A stretch of DNA of 32,212 nucleotides from Bacteroidota bacterium (lineage in GTDB: Bacteria; Bacteroidota; Bacteroidia; Cytophagales; Cyclobacteriaceae): assembly GCA_023428695.1 (NCBI GenBank), contig JAEYWY010000016.1:1-32212 (forward strand). The letters are read 5' to 3'. The notes beneath the pieces were generated by a model. The model did not search any database and had not been told where the DNA came from. It saw only the letters and a list, made by a program, of their open reading frames with translations. Of the stretch, positions 1 to 8,523 are shown piece by piece; positions within the stretch are counted from its first letter, which is position 1; each line of letters starts with the position of its first letter. The position numbers and the translations under genes are program-made.

Positions 1-3000
1 CTTACTGTTACCGACGATGATGGTGCGCAGTCATTTGACGACATGACGCTGGTGGTTCATAGCACTCCAACGGGGGGACGGGCTGTCGTGACTGACCTGA
101 TACTTACTGATGGCAGCGAAGCAAACATTCGATCTCTTGTTCAGGACGACGTCATCGATCTGTCCTCCCTGGGTACACATAGCATTAACATTAGGGCAGC
201 GCTGAACGGAGGTTCCAGCGCCAGATTTAGCATCAACGCTTATGATTATGTTTCGGCACGCAACACTTCCTCGGGCAACTCCCTGTTGAAACCAACTAAC
301 CAGGATTGGAAGCCGGCTGAGGAAGTTTATCTGTTGTGCGCAACTCCCTACTCAGCCAACAATCTTCAAGGGACGGCAGGGTATTGCACGTGCTACAAAA
401 TTACGTTTGGGCGTACAACATACTACGTCAAGCCGAACTCCAATTTCTCGCAGCCTTCATCGTGGACTGCGAACCCCGATGGTACCGGTGCAAATCCGGC
501 ATCGCTTTCTGCAGTACCCCTGAGACTTGTGGTTGCTAATAACGCTACTGTTAGCACTGAGACGACTCTGCATCAGGGTTCAACTGTTACGGTTATGCCA
601 GGTTCGACTCTAACGCTCGGCGCCAGATTGCTTCAGTCCGGTGATGGCTTCACAAATTTGAATGCCGAAGGTAACAGCACGATCCGAATTACCGCTCCGG
701 ATGTTCTTCTTGGTTCGCTGTCGTCTCAAAGTACCGTTATCATGGAGGGTGGAAGTTATCGATTTCAACCAGCGATTTTTGGTAACCTTACAATTAGAGG
801 TACGGGGAACAAGTCTCCGGCAAACGGAGCAACCATCTATGTACGAAATGTGCTGAAGGTTGAGCCAAACGTTTTACTCCAAAATTCCGGGCAGAACAAC
901 GCCGAGTATGTTGTCATGGGTACGTTCGATATGCAAAGTACAACATTACCGACAGCGACACGTGCATTCCCGATTCGATTTGGAGGAACTAATCCAGTAC
1001 TGAACCTTAGTGTGCCCAGAGTGCGGTTCGAATCCATTACAGTGCAAAATGACATTACGCTTTCGGTACTTCCGATGGGTGCACGTGTGGTGGAAATTGA
1101 CTCGGATGATGGAAAAGGACACTTGACAATAGAAGACAGGGGTAAACTCAAACTCAACGGAAACCAACTTGATCTCAGGAATATTGTGGCGATCAATCCA
1201 AACAACGAAACCGGAACGATTGATCTTGGGGGCTCTTCATTCACACTCGACTCCGATGAAGACGGAATATTCAATTTGTACCCGGAACGTGGGAACCATA
1301 CTTTTACATCTTTTGAATTCACGGCTACGTCCGGCAGCGATCTTTTCGTCCGCGATTCCCTTCGTATTACAGACCAACTCACTGTATCAGGAGGCACCGT
1401 TCACTCAAATGGTTTTATTACGCTGGCATCGACTGGTCAGGATCACGCAGCCTCTGTCGCTCAGTTGACTGGCTCAGCTGCGATAGTTGGCGATGTAAAC
1501 GTCGAACGTTACATCGAGCCGGGACGTAAATGGAAGTACGTCTCATTTCCCGTAACGGGGATGAATGTCCAGGACTTGCAAGACTACGTCCCTGTTACCG
1601 GTGGGTTCAACGGTGCGAGTACCGGCCCGGGACTTCTGACTAACCCTTCCCTGTATTACTATCACGAGCCTTCAGGTGGATGGATACCCTATCCCGCAGC
1701 CAATTCAAATAATCAACAACCGCTCGAACTCGGAAGAGGTTACTCGGTTTTCATGCGCAATGAGACTGTAGCAGAAAAGGTGGTCGCGACGGGTGAGCTG
1801 CGCGTTGGTCAATTTCAGTTTACGCTTACACCGGATCCGGATGTGAACACGACCGATAATGGCTGGAACCTCGTTGGAAATCCCTATGCGTCATCAATTC
1901 TTTGGGGGCCGACGGGATGGACACGATCTCAGGTGAATCAGACTATTTATATCCGCGATAATAATTCAGGCTCATTCCAGGTGTGGGACGGCGACACGGG
2001 CGATGAAGATACGTTCAACGGTGTTATCGCGTCGGGTCAGTCTTTCTGGGTCCGAACCACCGGTAATACACCACAGCTTAATATTACCGAGGCAGCAAAG
2101 GTTTCGTCAGACGCAACGTTCTACCGCACAAAAAGTGATGTGAGTGCACTCAAGGTAAGGCTGTCGTATGATGAACACGCTGATAATACCTACCTTAAGT
2201 TTACCGCCGGCGGGAAGCCGTCTTTTGATGACGACCGCGATGGCGTAAAACAAAAGAATGATCATATCAACTTTTCCGTCCTCACTTCCGATGGCGTGCC
2301 CGTTGCTATCAAGAACCTGTCGGATACACTCTGCATTCACGAAACTGCACTTGCCTTTGAACCACTGTCAACAGGTTTACACGCAATCAAAGTGGAAGGG
2401 TCGGCTTTCACAAAGACGATAGCCAAGCTCAGACTCATTGACCATTACCTTGACTCAACAGTGACACTTTTAGAAGGCGAGCAGTATACCTTTTCGGTAA
2501 CTGGTGAACAGAAATCCGCAGCAAAGGATCGCTTCTCATTATGGATTGAAACCGGTAATACGCCCGACCCTGTTATATCATTCGCCGACGGACTACTGAC
2601 AACCTCGGGTAAAGCCGTACAATGGTTACTCAACGGTAATGAAATTGCGGGCGCTACAAGTCCGACGCTGGAGCCGGAAGAGGAGGGGGATTACCAGGTA
2701 CGTGTGACAAAAGGTGGCTGTACAAAAACGTCTGAGAAGTATGCATTCCGGATTACGTCCGCATCTCCGGGCGCAGGCGAAATCGCAGTCTATCCCAATC
2801 CGGCGCGCGAATATCTCAAGGTCGTTGGATTGACTTCACCCGGCACGGCATACAGGATTACGACTGTCACCGGAACCGTTATCCAAAGGGGAACGCTCGC
2901 GGCGGATGCAGAAAGCATAATCCCGACGGACACACTTGCCCCGGGTGTCTACATGCTGCATCTTCAGGACGCGTCGGGACTTCAGCGGTTCAAAGTCGTC

Positions 3001-3009
3001 ATTCGATAG
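1..3009 (+). CDS. Giant T9SS-exported surface protein, C-terminal part (5' end outside window)
   Basis: The frame is open from base 1, so the ATG at 43 is internal and the gene is 5'-truncated by the window. About 1002 residues are visible. The first ~19 residues (LTVTDDDGAQSFDD...) look like the end of a PKD-type domain. A long beta-rich region follows, then the segment VNVERYIEPGRKWKYVSFPV (around bases 1495-1554) and GWNLVGNPYASS (around 1861-1896), both typical of the C-terminal regions of Bacteroidota T9SS cargo. The last ~77 residues (from about base 2776) match a type A sorting domain, with VYPNPAREYLKV near its start and GVYMLHLQ near the end. This implies Sec export, transport through T9SS, removal of the tail and release or attachment at the surface. 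The specific role (adhesin, enzyme or matrix) cannot be told. The 3' end overlaps the convergent BrkB gene by 11 bases. Confidence 0.9.
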   Translation, partial: LTVTDDDGAQSFDDMTLVVHSTPTGGRAVVTDLILTDGSEANIRSLVQDDVIDLSSLGTHSINIRAALNGGSSARFSINAYDYVSARNTSSGNSLLKPTNQDWKPAEEVYLLCATPYSANNLQGTAGYCTCYKITFGRTTYYVKPNSNFSQPSSWTANPDGTGANPASLSAVPLRLVVANNATVSTETTLHQGSTVTVMPGSTLTLGARLLQSGDGFTNLNAEGNSTIRITAPDVLLGSLSSQSTVIMEGGSYRFQPAIFGNLTIRGTGNKSPANGATIYVRNVLKVEPNVLLQNSGQNNAEYVVMGTFDMQSTTLPTATRAFPIRFGGTNPVLNLSVPRVRFESITVQNDITLSVLPMGARVVEIDSDDGKGHLTIEDRGKLKLNGNQLDLRNIVAINPNNETGTIDLGGSSFTLDSDEDGIFNLYPERGNHTFTSFEFTATSGSDLFVRDSLRITDQLTVSGGTVHSNGFITLASTGQDHAASVAQLTGSAAIVGDVNVERYIEPGRKWKYVSFPVTGMNVQDLQDYVPVTGGFNGASTGPGLLTNPSLYYYHEPSGGWIPYPAANSNNQQPLELGRGYSVFMRNETVAEKVVATGELRVGQFQFTLTPDPDVNTTDNGWNLVGNPYASSILWGPTGWTRSQVNQTIYIRDNNSGSFQVWDGDTGDEDTFNGVIASGQSFWVRTTGNTPQLNITEAAKVSSDATFYRTKSDVSALKVRLSYDEHADNTYLKFTAGGKPSFDDDRDGVKQKNDHINFSVLTSDGVPVAIKNLSDTLCIHETALAFEPLSTGLHAIKVEGSAFTKTIAKLRLIDHYLDSTVTLLEGEQYTFSVTGEQKSAAKDRFSLWIETGNTPDPVISFADGLLTTSGKAVQWLLNGNEIAGATSPTLEPEEEGDYQVRVTKGGCTKTSEKYAFRITSASPGAGEIAVYPNPAREYLKVVGLTSPGTAYRITTVTGTVIQRGTLAADAESIIPTDTLAPGVYMLHLQDASGLQRFKVVIR

Positions 3010-3940
3010 CAACGCCTTCGGTCTCGTGTTCATCACCAATTACGCTTATCCTGAACCTGTCGCCAAACTTTCCCGCTGAAATTGGTCTGTCAGTTTCCTC
3101 CCCATACACGTAAGTGAAGGCTGCTCCATAGTACAGGATGAAGGAGGTGTAAAAAATGAAAAGCATGATCAGGGCAAAGGATGTAGAGGCTCCGAAAATG
3201 TTGACGGCCACGCTGTAAACCAGTAGCTTTCCCAGAAGCCATTTGCCGGCGTTGAACAGAATCGCAGTCAGGATACCACCTGCGAGAGCCACGCGCCACC
3301 GTGCCACTCCATCCGGTAACATCTTAAATAACAACGTGAACAACGTAGTGACTACCAGCAGGGAGAAAACGATGTTGATGCCGGGTACAAGAAGTTTGTG
3401 TATATCTGGCAGAAGTTCATCGAGATGATCTTTCAAAAGCGCGGCCGTCGCATCAAGCAGGATGGAGATGATAAACAGTGAACCCATTATCATCAGAAAG
3501 AAGGTTGCCCTCGTGCGTTCAAGCAGCCGTATTTTGAAACGGCGGTGCGGCTTTCTCCGGATCTTCCACAAGAGATTGATCGCCTCACGGATAACCTGAA
3601 TCAATGTAGTGCCGATGAACAACAGGAAAAGAAACCCAAGCGCAGAGACAAACCAATTGTGTTCAGTCACAGGCAGATTGTCAACGATCCCGGCAATTGT
3701 GGTTGTGCTTTCTTTGCCGAGCGTGCCTTCCAGTTTGCCAAAGATCTGATTCCTGACGCGATCGTTCCTGAAATATAATCCAAGAAGGCTCACCAGCATC
3801 AGCAGTATGGGGGACATTGCAAACGTACTGAAGAACGCCGTTGACGCAGCGAGTATAAGGGGGTTATTGCGTCGCAGCAATCTGAAGGCCTTCCACAACA
3901 GGCTGAGGAACCATGTGATTGATTTCCGAACATTTTTCAT
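2999..3940 (-). CDS. YihY/BrkB family integral membrane protein
   Basis: This 313-residue protein has several long hydrophobic segments, such as FLFLLFIGTTLIQV, FFLMIMGSLFIISILL, INIVFSLLVVTTLFTLLF and ALIMLFIFYTSFILYYGAAF. The last carries the conserved family ending in which a small-residue/aromatic helix is followed by YGEE. The N-terminal SLLWKAFRLLRRNNPLILAA and the STAFFSTFAMSPILLML helix are also typical. The family is an inner-membrane protein once called 'RNase BN' in error; its transport role is poorly defined. The frame extends 14 codons further upstream (to 3982), but MKNVRKS is the more natural N-terminus. It is the last gene of the minus-strand group that begins at the FAH-family gene, 55 bases after bcp, and converges on the T9SS gene with an 11-base overlap. 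Confidence 0.9.
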   Translation of the reverse strand: MKNVRKSITWFLSLLWKAFRLLRRNNPLILAASTAFFSTFAMSPILLMLVSLLGLYFRNDRVRNQIFGKLEGTLGKESTTTIAGIVDNLPVTEHNWFVSALGFLFLLFIGTTLIQVIREAINLLWKIRRKPHRRFKIRLLERTRATFFLMIMGSLFIISILLDATAALLKDHLDELLPDIHKLLVPGINIVFSLLVVTTLFTLLFKMLPDGVARWRVALAGGILTAILFNAGKWLLGKLLVYSVAVNIFGASTSFALIMLFIFYTSFILYYGAAFTYVYGEETDRPISAGKFGDRFRISVIGDEHETEGVAIE

Positions 3941-3995
3941 CGGCCTGTAAAGCCAAAAAAATGCTGCCGAACAAACCGGCAATGCAGAGAAGCGG

Positions 3996-4445
3996 TCAGC
4001 CCTTAAGGATCTGGCTGGCGTGATCTTTCGTGTTCACCTTTTCAATCACTTCCTCGATGACTCCTTTTTCGTTTATGATGAACGTAACGCGGGCGGTTCC
4101 CATGTACTTTCGGCCGTACATTGATTTCTCAACCCAGGTCCCGAATGCTTCGTGGAGTCTGCGGTCCGTGTCGGCAAGAAGCGGGAATGGCAGCTTTTCT
4201 TTTTCGATGAATTTCTTGTGTGACTTTTCGGAATCAGTGCTCACACCAAAAACTTCATAGCCATTTTTCAGCAGGACCTTGTAGTTATCTCTCAGGTTAC
4301 ACGCTTCAGCGGTACAACCGGGAGTCTGGTCTTTGGGATAAAAGTAGAGGACGACTTTCTTTCCTTTGAACCTGGCAAGGGAAACGGGATTACCGTCCTG
4401 GTCCGGTACTGTTACCGATGGAACTTTGTCACCTGCTTTAAGCAT
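3996..4445 (-). CDS. bcp: Thioredoxin-dependent peroxiredoxin, BCP/PrxQ type
   Basis: This is a 149-residue protein of normal family length. It should reduce hydrogen peroxide and organic peroxides in the cytoplasm using thioredoxin. The motif YPKDQTPGCTAEACNLRD places the peroxidatic cysteine at residue 44 and a resolving cysteine at residue 49, the spacing of atypical 2-Cys BCP/PrxQ enzymes. GVSTDSEKSHKKF and FPLLADTDR are further family hallmarks. It starts 15 bases after the stop of the M23 peptidase gene on the same strand and precedes brkB by 55 bases, so it is probably co-transcribed with both. No secretion signal is present. Confidence 0.95.
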   Translation of the reverse strand: MLKAGDKVPSVTVPDQDGNPVSLARFKGKKVVLYFYPKDQTPGCTAEACNLRDNYKVLLKNGYEVFGVSTDSEKSHKKFIEKEKLPFPLLADTDRRLHEAFGTWVEKSMYGRKYMGTARVTFIINEKGVIEEVIEKVNTKDHASQILKG

Positions 4446-4460
4446 ATCAGAGGGTTTTAT

Positions 4461-6410
4461 CTAGGGTATCCTGCGCTTGTACGTGTTCTTGTTCCCGGCT
4501 TTGTCAACAACCACCAGCTCAAGATCACCCGCAAACGATTGGTTTTTATTCAGCTTCTCCGACCAGATCGTTCCGGTCTTCGCATCGTAATGCATCAACA
4601 CCCATTCACCATTAATGTACGCATCGTACGATGATATTCCGGAAAGGCGATCGGATATTTTGAAACGCAGCGATGAACGGTCCGCTTTGATTACTCTTAT
4701 CGTTGGTTCTTCGTTGTCTTCCATCAGCGTGAAGTCACCGAACTCACGCGTGTAGATCCGTATCTGATCATGTTCCCATTCACCGCCGAGGTAAGAGTAG
4801 CTGCGTCCAACAACCCTGTAAACACCGAGCGTTGGATTTCGCGCATATTTCTTTCTGGGTTTGAGCGCAATTGAAACGGTCTTGCTAAGCGCTATGTTCC
4901 GGTCTCCCGCGGAAAATATTTCCTGATCTCCATCCAAAGAATAGCCGGCTGCGAGGTACAGCGTGTCGTACAATGATCCTTTCGGGAAATGGATATCCAT
5001 GTCGTCGCTGTAATAGGTGTAATCCGTATCCGGTGGAATTACCTGCTTCAGGTTGGTTACCAACCGCCTCTCACACGAGACGATTGAATCCGGCAATACC
5101 GCACGCAAGTCAATCAGGAACACTGCGCGATTCGTATTGAAGTAATCCGGTTCAAGCGGAATAACCTTTCCTTTTGTGTACATCAGGACTGTTGATGTGC
5201 TGTCGACACAACGGTTGGCGGAGACCATCAACGTGTTCTCATTGATATCCCAGCTGATTGGTTCGCGTGAAGCTTCCAAACCCGGAACTTCCTTCACCAG
5301 CGGAACTGGCTTCACTCGGAAACTTACCGTGCTCTTGTTGTTGTAGCTGTCACGCAGCGTTATGACAATATTTGATTCCCGATCCGGGTTGATGCGTATG
5401 CGACCATCACCCGGTGACTGATCATAAAACTCAAGTGTGTTGCCGTCGTCAATAAAAAGCTTATAAAACCGGGATCCATTTCTGCGCATGGTTTTGAAAT
5501 CCATGAGCGTGTAGATACCACGTGTTTCGGCGATGTTTACTTTTTCAATGGCCTGGCTGAAAACCAGCTGACTGTCAACGGCGACTTCGATATAGTTGAC
5601 ACCCCCGTAGAACGGACTTCCCGGAGCGAGGCGGTCTTTCGCAATCAGTTCAATACCAATCACGCCACTTGCCATGATAGGGCTGGCAATGGTGTAATGA
5701 CTCTTCGACCTGGCTAATGCGTGAAATTCAAACCGTCCGAAACGATCATTGATTCGTGAATTCTTGTCGAGCGTACGCAGCGCGATTTTTTCAGCAGAAG
5801 GCGGGAGGTTATCGGGAACTTCCGAAAAGTTGGCAACCTTCAGCGGATCCAGGGCATAGTTGTTTGGATCGCGGATATCAAAATGCAGGTGTGGCCCGCC
5901 CGAAGAACCCGTGTTTCCCGAGATCGCAATGGTATCACCCTGTCTGACCGGAAACTGTTCCGGACCAAAGTACAGGTCAAGTGGAAAACTCTTACGGCGA
6001 TATTGTTCCCTGAGCACGTAGTCGGCGAGTACTCCGCGAAAGTTGTTGAGGTGCGCGTACAACGTTGTGTTACCATCGGGGTGCGCAATGTAAATGATGT
6101 TGCCATAGCCCGTGGGTGATACCGACACACGTGAAATATACCCGCTCTTGGAAGCGAGCACCGGATATCCAATCTGGTTATTTGTCCGGATGTCTATCCC
6201 GGAGTGAAAGTGCGTGGACCGCAATTCACCCATGGTACCGGCAAGTGAGCCAGGCTGGCCCGGGTTAATAGGGTAGATGTACCTTTCATGCTCAACCAGT
6301 CGGACTTCCGGTTTGCTGAATTGAGAAAAGGCAAAAAATGGTGTGATCGCAAAAAATGTTGTGGCGATCGTTCTACTTAACTTCAAATTCCAATAGTTTT
6401 TCGTTTTCAA
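4461..6410 (-). CDS. M23 family (LytM-type) metallopeptidase, exported
   Basis: This 649-residue protein has an N-terminal signal peptide (hydrophobic IATTFFAITPFFAFSQ, with cleavage likely after residue ~29). The zinc-peptidase domain lies at about 45-185. It shows HSGID (His69 and Asp73, the HxxxD ligands), YAHL (His120) and GPHLHFDIR (His174 and His176), which is a complete M23 set. Such enzymes cut peptidoglycan cross-bridges or act as cell-wall hydrolase regulators in the periplasm. The remaining ~450 residues are beta-rich and not assigned with confidence; near the end they read SDRLSGISSYDAYINGEW, like Ig/fibronectin-type accessory domains. The start overlaps the upstream FAH-family gene by 38 bases. 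It is kept because it gives a convincing signal peptide and no better start follows before it. Confidence 0.92.
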   Translation of the reverse strand: MKTKNYWNLKLSRTIATTFFAITPFFAFSQFSKPEVRLVEHERYIYPINPGQPGSLAGTMGELRSTHFHSGIDIRTNNQIGYPVLASKSGYISRVSVSPTGYGNIIYIAHPDGNTTLYAHLNNFRGVLADYVLREQYRRKSFPLDLYFGPEQFPVRQGDTIAISGNTGSSGGPHLHFDIRDPNNYALDPLKVANFSEVPDNLPPSAEKIALRTLDKNSRINDRFGRFEFHALARSKSHYTIASPIMASGVIGIELIAKDRLAPGSPFYGGVNYIEVAVDSQLVFSQAIEKVNIAETRGIYTLMDFKTMRRNGSRFYKLFIDDGNTLEFYDQSPGDGRIRINPDRESNIVITLRDSYNNKSTVSFRVKPVPLVKEVPGLEASREPISWDINENTLMVSANRCVDSTSTVLMYTKGKVIPLEPDYFNTNRAVFLIDLRAVLPDSIVSCERRLVTNLKQVIPPDTDYTYYSDDMDIHFPKGSLYDTLYLAAGYSLDGDQEIFSAGDRNIALSKTVSIALKPRKKYARNPTLGVYRVVGRSYSYLGGEWEHDQIRIYTREFGDFTLMEDNEEPTIRVIKADRSSLRFKISDRLSGISSYDAYINGEWVLMHYDAKTGTIWSEKLNKNQSFAGDLELVVVDKAGNKNTYKRRIP

Positions 6411-6987
6411 TGTAAGCCGACAAAACGTTCCCTACCTTGATGGGTCCAACTCCTTTCGGAGTACCTGTAAAAATCAGATCACCGGTCCGCAATGTGAAAA
6501 AACGAGACAGGTACGCAACGATGACATCGAAGTTGAACAGCATCAGACCTGTATTGCCCTGCTGTTTCAACTCGCCATCGACTTTCAAACTGAAGTTTAT
6601 GTTGTTGAGTTCCTTGAATTCCGATACGGGGATGAATTTGTCCGATATGGGAGCAGATCCATTAAAACCTTTGGCAATGTCCCACGGAAGCCCTTTCTCC
6701 TTCGCTTTTTGCTGCAGGTCCCTGGCAGTGAAATCAATTCCTATACCAATTGAATCGTAATACTTACCGGCGAATTTTTCCTGGATGTTTTTACCCTCCT
6801 TGCAGATCCGCAGGACCAATTCCGTCTCATAATGAATGTCCTTCGAGAAGTCGGGATAGTAGAAGGGGCCGTTCTCGCGAATCAGGGCCGTATCCGGCTT
6901 CGTGAAGATGACCGGTTCATCCGGTCGTTCATTGTTAAGTTCCTTAATGTGTTCGGCATAGTTCCTGCCGATGGCAAAGATGCGCAT
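6373..6987 (-). CDS. Fumarylacetoacetate hydrolase (FAH/FAHD1) family protein
   Basis: This 204-residue protein has the short architecture of the FAH superfamily (acylpyruvases, oxaloacetate decarboxylases/tautomerases, 2-hydroxyhepta-2,4-diene-1,7-dioate isomerases). The metal site is visible as HYETELVLRI (Glu54, Glu56) and GIDFTARD (Asp85). The N-terminal IGRNYAEHIKEL and the later DLIFTGTPKGVGPI are also diagnostic. It probably acts on a small 2-oxo acid in the cytoplasm; the substrate cannot be read from sequence. It is the first gene of a minus-strand group leading to the M23, bcp and brkB genes. An exact TAAATTTG -7-type element sits 44 bases upstream of the start. Its last 38 bases overlap the M23 start. 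Confidence 0.92.
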   Translation of the reverse strand: MRIFAIGRNYAEHIKELNNERPDEPVIFTKPDTALIRENGPFYYPDFSKDIHYETELVLRICKEGKNIQEKFAGKYYDSIGIGIDFTARDLQQKAKEKGLPWDIAKGFNGSAPISDKFIPVSEFKELNNINFSLKVDGELKQQGNTGLMLFNFDVIVAYLSRFFTLRTGDLIFTGTPKGVGPIKVGNVLSAYIENEKLLEFEVK

Positions 6988-7030
6988 GTCAGTCGGTTTG
7001 CAATGGTGCCGGTATTGGCATAATCTTTCT

Positions 7031-7038
7031 CAAATTTA
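7031..7038 (-). promoter_or_regulatory. Candidate -7 element (TAAATTTG) for the FAH-M23-bcp-brkB group
   Basis: Read on the minus strand this is TAAATTTG, an exact match to the Bacteroidota TAnnTTTG -7 consensus, placed 44 bases before the FAH-family start codon. No good TTG at the -33 distance was found, so the call rests on the -7 box and its position. Confidence 0.4.
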
Positions 7039-7062
7039 TAAAACAAACAGCGGGTGCTTTTG

Positions 7063-7070
7063 TATTTTTG
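7063..7070 (+). promoter_or_regulatory. Candidate -7 element (TATTTTTG) for the M48-DUF1684 pair
   Basis: TATTTTTG matches TAnnTTTG exactly and ends 20 bases before the M48 start codon, implying a very short leader. The -33 region is AT-rich without a clear TTG. It lies 24 bases from the divergent minus-strand -7 box. Confidence 0.4.
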
Positions 7071-7090
7071 GACTAAAAATTAACCAGGTT

Positions 7091-7888
7091 ATGTTCAGGA
7101 AGCTTTTTGTCTTGTCCGTGGCTGCTCTGGTTGCCTATGCGTGCGCAACCGTGCCGTTGACCGGTCGTAAGCAGCTTAGTCTCGTCTCTAATGCAGAGAT
7201 TCTGCCAGCAGTCAACCAGCAGTATGCTGAAGTAATTAAAACGGGACCTTTATCGAAAAATCAGGAGCAGGTTCAACTCGTAAAGCGGGTTGGTTTGAAG
7301 ATACAGAAGGCGGTTGAAGAGTACATGGCTTCCCAGGGCCTCGCTGCCGAACTGAAAGATTTCCAGTGGGAGTTCAATCTCATCGACGATCCGAACACCG
7401 TCAACGCCTGGTGTATGCCTGGCGGGAAGGTTGCCTTCTATACGGGCATCATGCCTATCTGCAAAGATGAAAATGGCGTGGCTGTCGTCATGGGCCACGA
7501 GGTTGCTCACGCAATTGCGAACCACGGACGTGAACGCCTCAGTACACAAGTCGCTGCCCAGTTTGGTATGAATACGTTTGGTGCATTGATGGGACAAAAT
7601 CCCACTGCAGGGAAGGAGTTACTGATGCAGGCTGTCGGCGCCGGCACCGGACTCGGATTATTGAAGTTCAGCCGGGAGCACGAGTCCGAAGCAGATCGCA
7701 TCGGATTGATCTTCATGGCGATGGCCGGATACGATCCAAACACCGCGCCTGCGTTCTGGGAACGTATGGATGCCGAAAGCGGTGGTCAGGCACCTCCGGA
7801 GTTTCTTTCAACTCACCCTTCGCACAGCACTCGTGTCAATGATCTGAAGGGTTGGATTCCCGAAGCCATGAAGTATTACAAGAAGTAA
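7091..7888 (+). CDS. M48 family metalloprotease, lipoprotein
   Basis: The frame is open from further upstream, but the ATG at 7091 gives a clean lipoprotein signal (VAALVAYAC, lipidated Cys18) and follows a good -7 box, so that start is chosen. The 265-residue product has the zinc motif HEVAH at residues 136-140 in VVMGHEVAHAIANH. A third ligand is Glu198 in SREHESEAD. This is the LoiP/YcaL-like group of envelope proteases anchored in a membrane and involved in quality control of outer-membrane proteins. The N-terminal VPLTGRKQLSLVS is typical of the family. The DUF1684 gene follows after 2 bases, so the two are likely co-translated. Confidence 0.93.
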   Translation: MFRKLFVLSVAALVAYACATVPLTGRKQLSLVSNAEILPAVNQQYAEVIKTGPLSKNQEQVQLVKRVGLKIQKAVEEYMASQGLAAELKDFQWEFNLIDDPNTVNAWCMPGGKVAFYTGIMPICKDENGVAVVMGHEVAHAIANHGRERLSTQVAAQFGMNTFGALMGQNPTAGKELLMQAVGAGTGLGLLKFSREHESEADRIGLIFMAMAGYDPNTAPAFWERMDAESGGQAPPEFLSTHPSHSTRVNDLKGWIPEAMKYYKK

Positions 7889-7890
7889 AG

Positions 7891-8517
7891 ATGACATTGA
7901 AACACACGATATGGCTGATCCTGCTTTCGGGATCAGCCGTTTCTTTTTCCGGTCTTGCCCAGTCCACAAATGACCAGGTTGCCCTTGAAGAAATCAAAAA
8001 GCATCGTCAGGAGCAAAACGATGAGATGCGGGCCGATGATTCGCCGTTGCTCAAGAAGGACAAACGAAAATTCAAGGGGCTGAAGTACTTTGAGCCGGAC
8101 CTCGCGTATCGGGTGGAAGCGAAATTTGTGAGAACCGGGGACCCAACGCTTTTCAAGATGAAAACAACAACCGCGCGTCTGCCGGAATACTCCGTCTACG
8201 GTGTATTACACTTCAACTTACTCGGTAACGCGTACACACTGAATGTGTATCGAAATCCTGAACTCAGTAAGAAAGCCGGTTATGAAGACTACCTGTTTGT
8301 GCCTTTCACGGATTTGACCAATGGCAATGAGACCTATGATGTCGGCAGATATCTTGAAATGCGAATACCGGAAGGTGATAGCGTTGTTATCGATTTTAAT
8401 CTGGCGTATAATCCGTACTGCAGTTACAATCCGGGATACTCATGTCCGATTCCGCCGAAGGAGAACCACCTTCCCCTTGAAATCCGCGCCGGCGAAAAGA
8501 AGTTTAAAGATCACTGA
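7891..8517 (+). CDS. DUF1684 family exported protein
   Basis: This 208-residue protein starts 2 bases after the M48 stop. Thirteen extra upstream codons are open, but the ATG at 7891 gives a signal peptide directly (LKHTIWLILLSGSAVSFSGLAQ). The mature part carries DUF1684 hallmarks in order: SPLLKKDKRKFKGLKYFEPD, YSVYGVLHFNL, LFVPFTDLTNGNETYDVGRY, VIDFNLAYNPYC, CPIPPKENHLPLEIRAGEK. The family function is unknown; the conserved Asp-Phe-Asn/Asn-Pro and Cys-Pro-Pro region suggests a binding or catalytic site but this is inference. Export and coupling to an envelope protease suggest a periplasmic or surface role. It ends 6 bases from the convergent exonuclease gene. Confidence 0.9.
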   Translation: MTLKHTIWLILLSGSAVSFSGLAQSTNDQVALEEIKKHRQEQNDEMRADDSPLLKKDKRKFKGLKYFEPDLAYRVEAKFVRTGDPTLFKMKTTTARLPEYSVYGVLHFNLLGNAYTLNVYRNPELSKKAGYEDYLFVPFTDLTNGNETYDVGRYLEMRIPEGDSVVIDFNLAYNPYCSYNPGYSCPIPPKENHLPLEIRAGEKKFKDH

Positions 8518-8523
8518 TTGTGA

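Noticed and set aside
837..1397. 186-residue minus-strand frame within the first gene
   Set aside because: It is an antisense shadow with Ser/Pro-rich, low-complexity text and no domain, while the plus-strand frame is clearly coding.
43..3009. ATG at 43 as the start of the first gene
   Set aside because: The frame is open to base 1 and the residues before the ATG complete a PKD-type strand, so it is an internal methionine.
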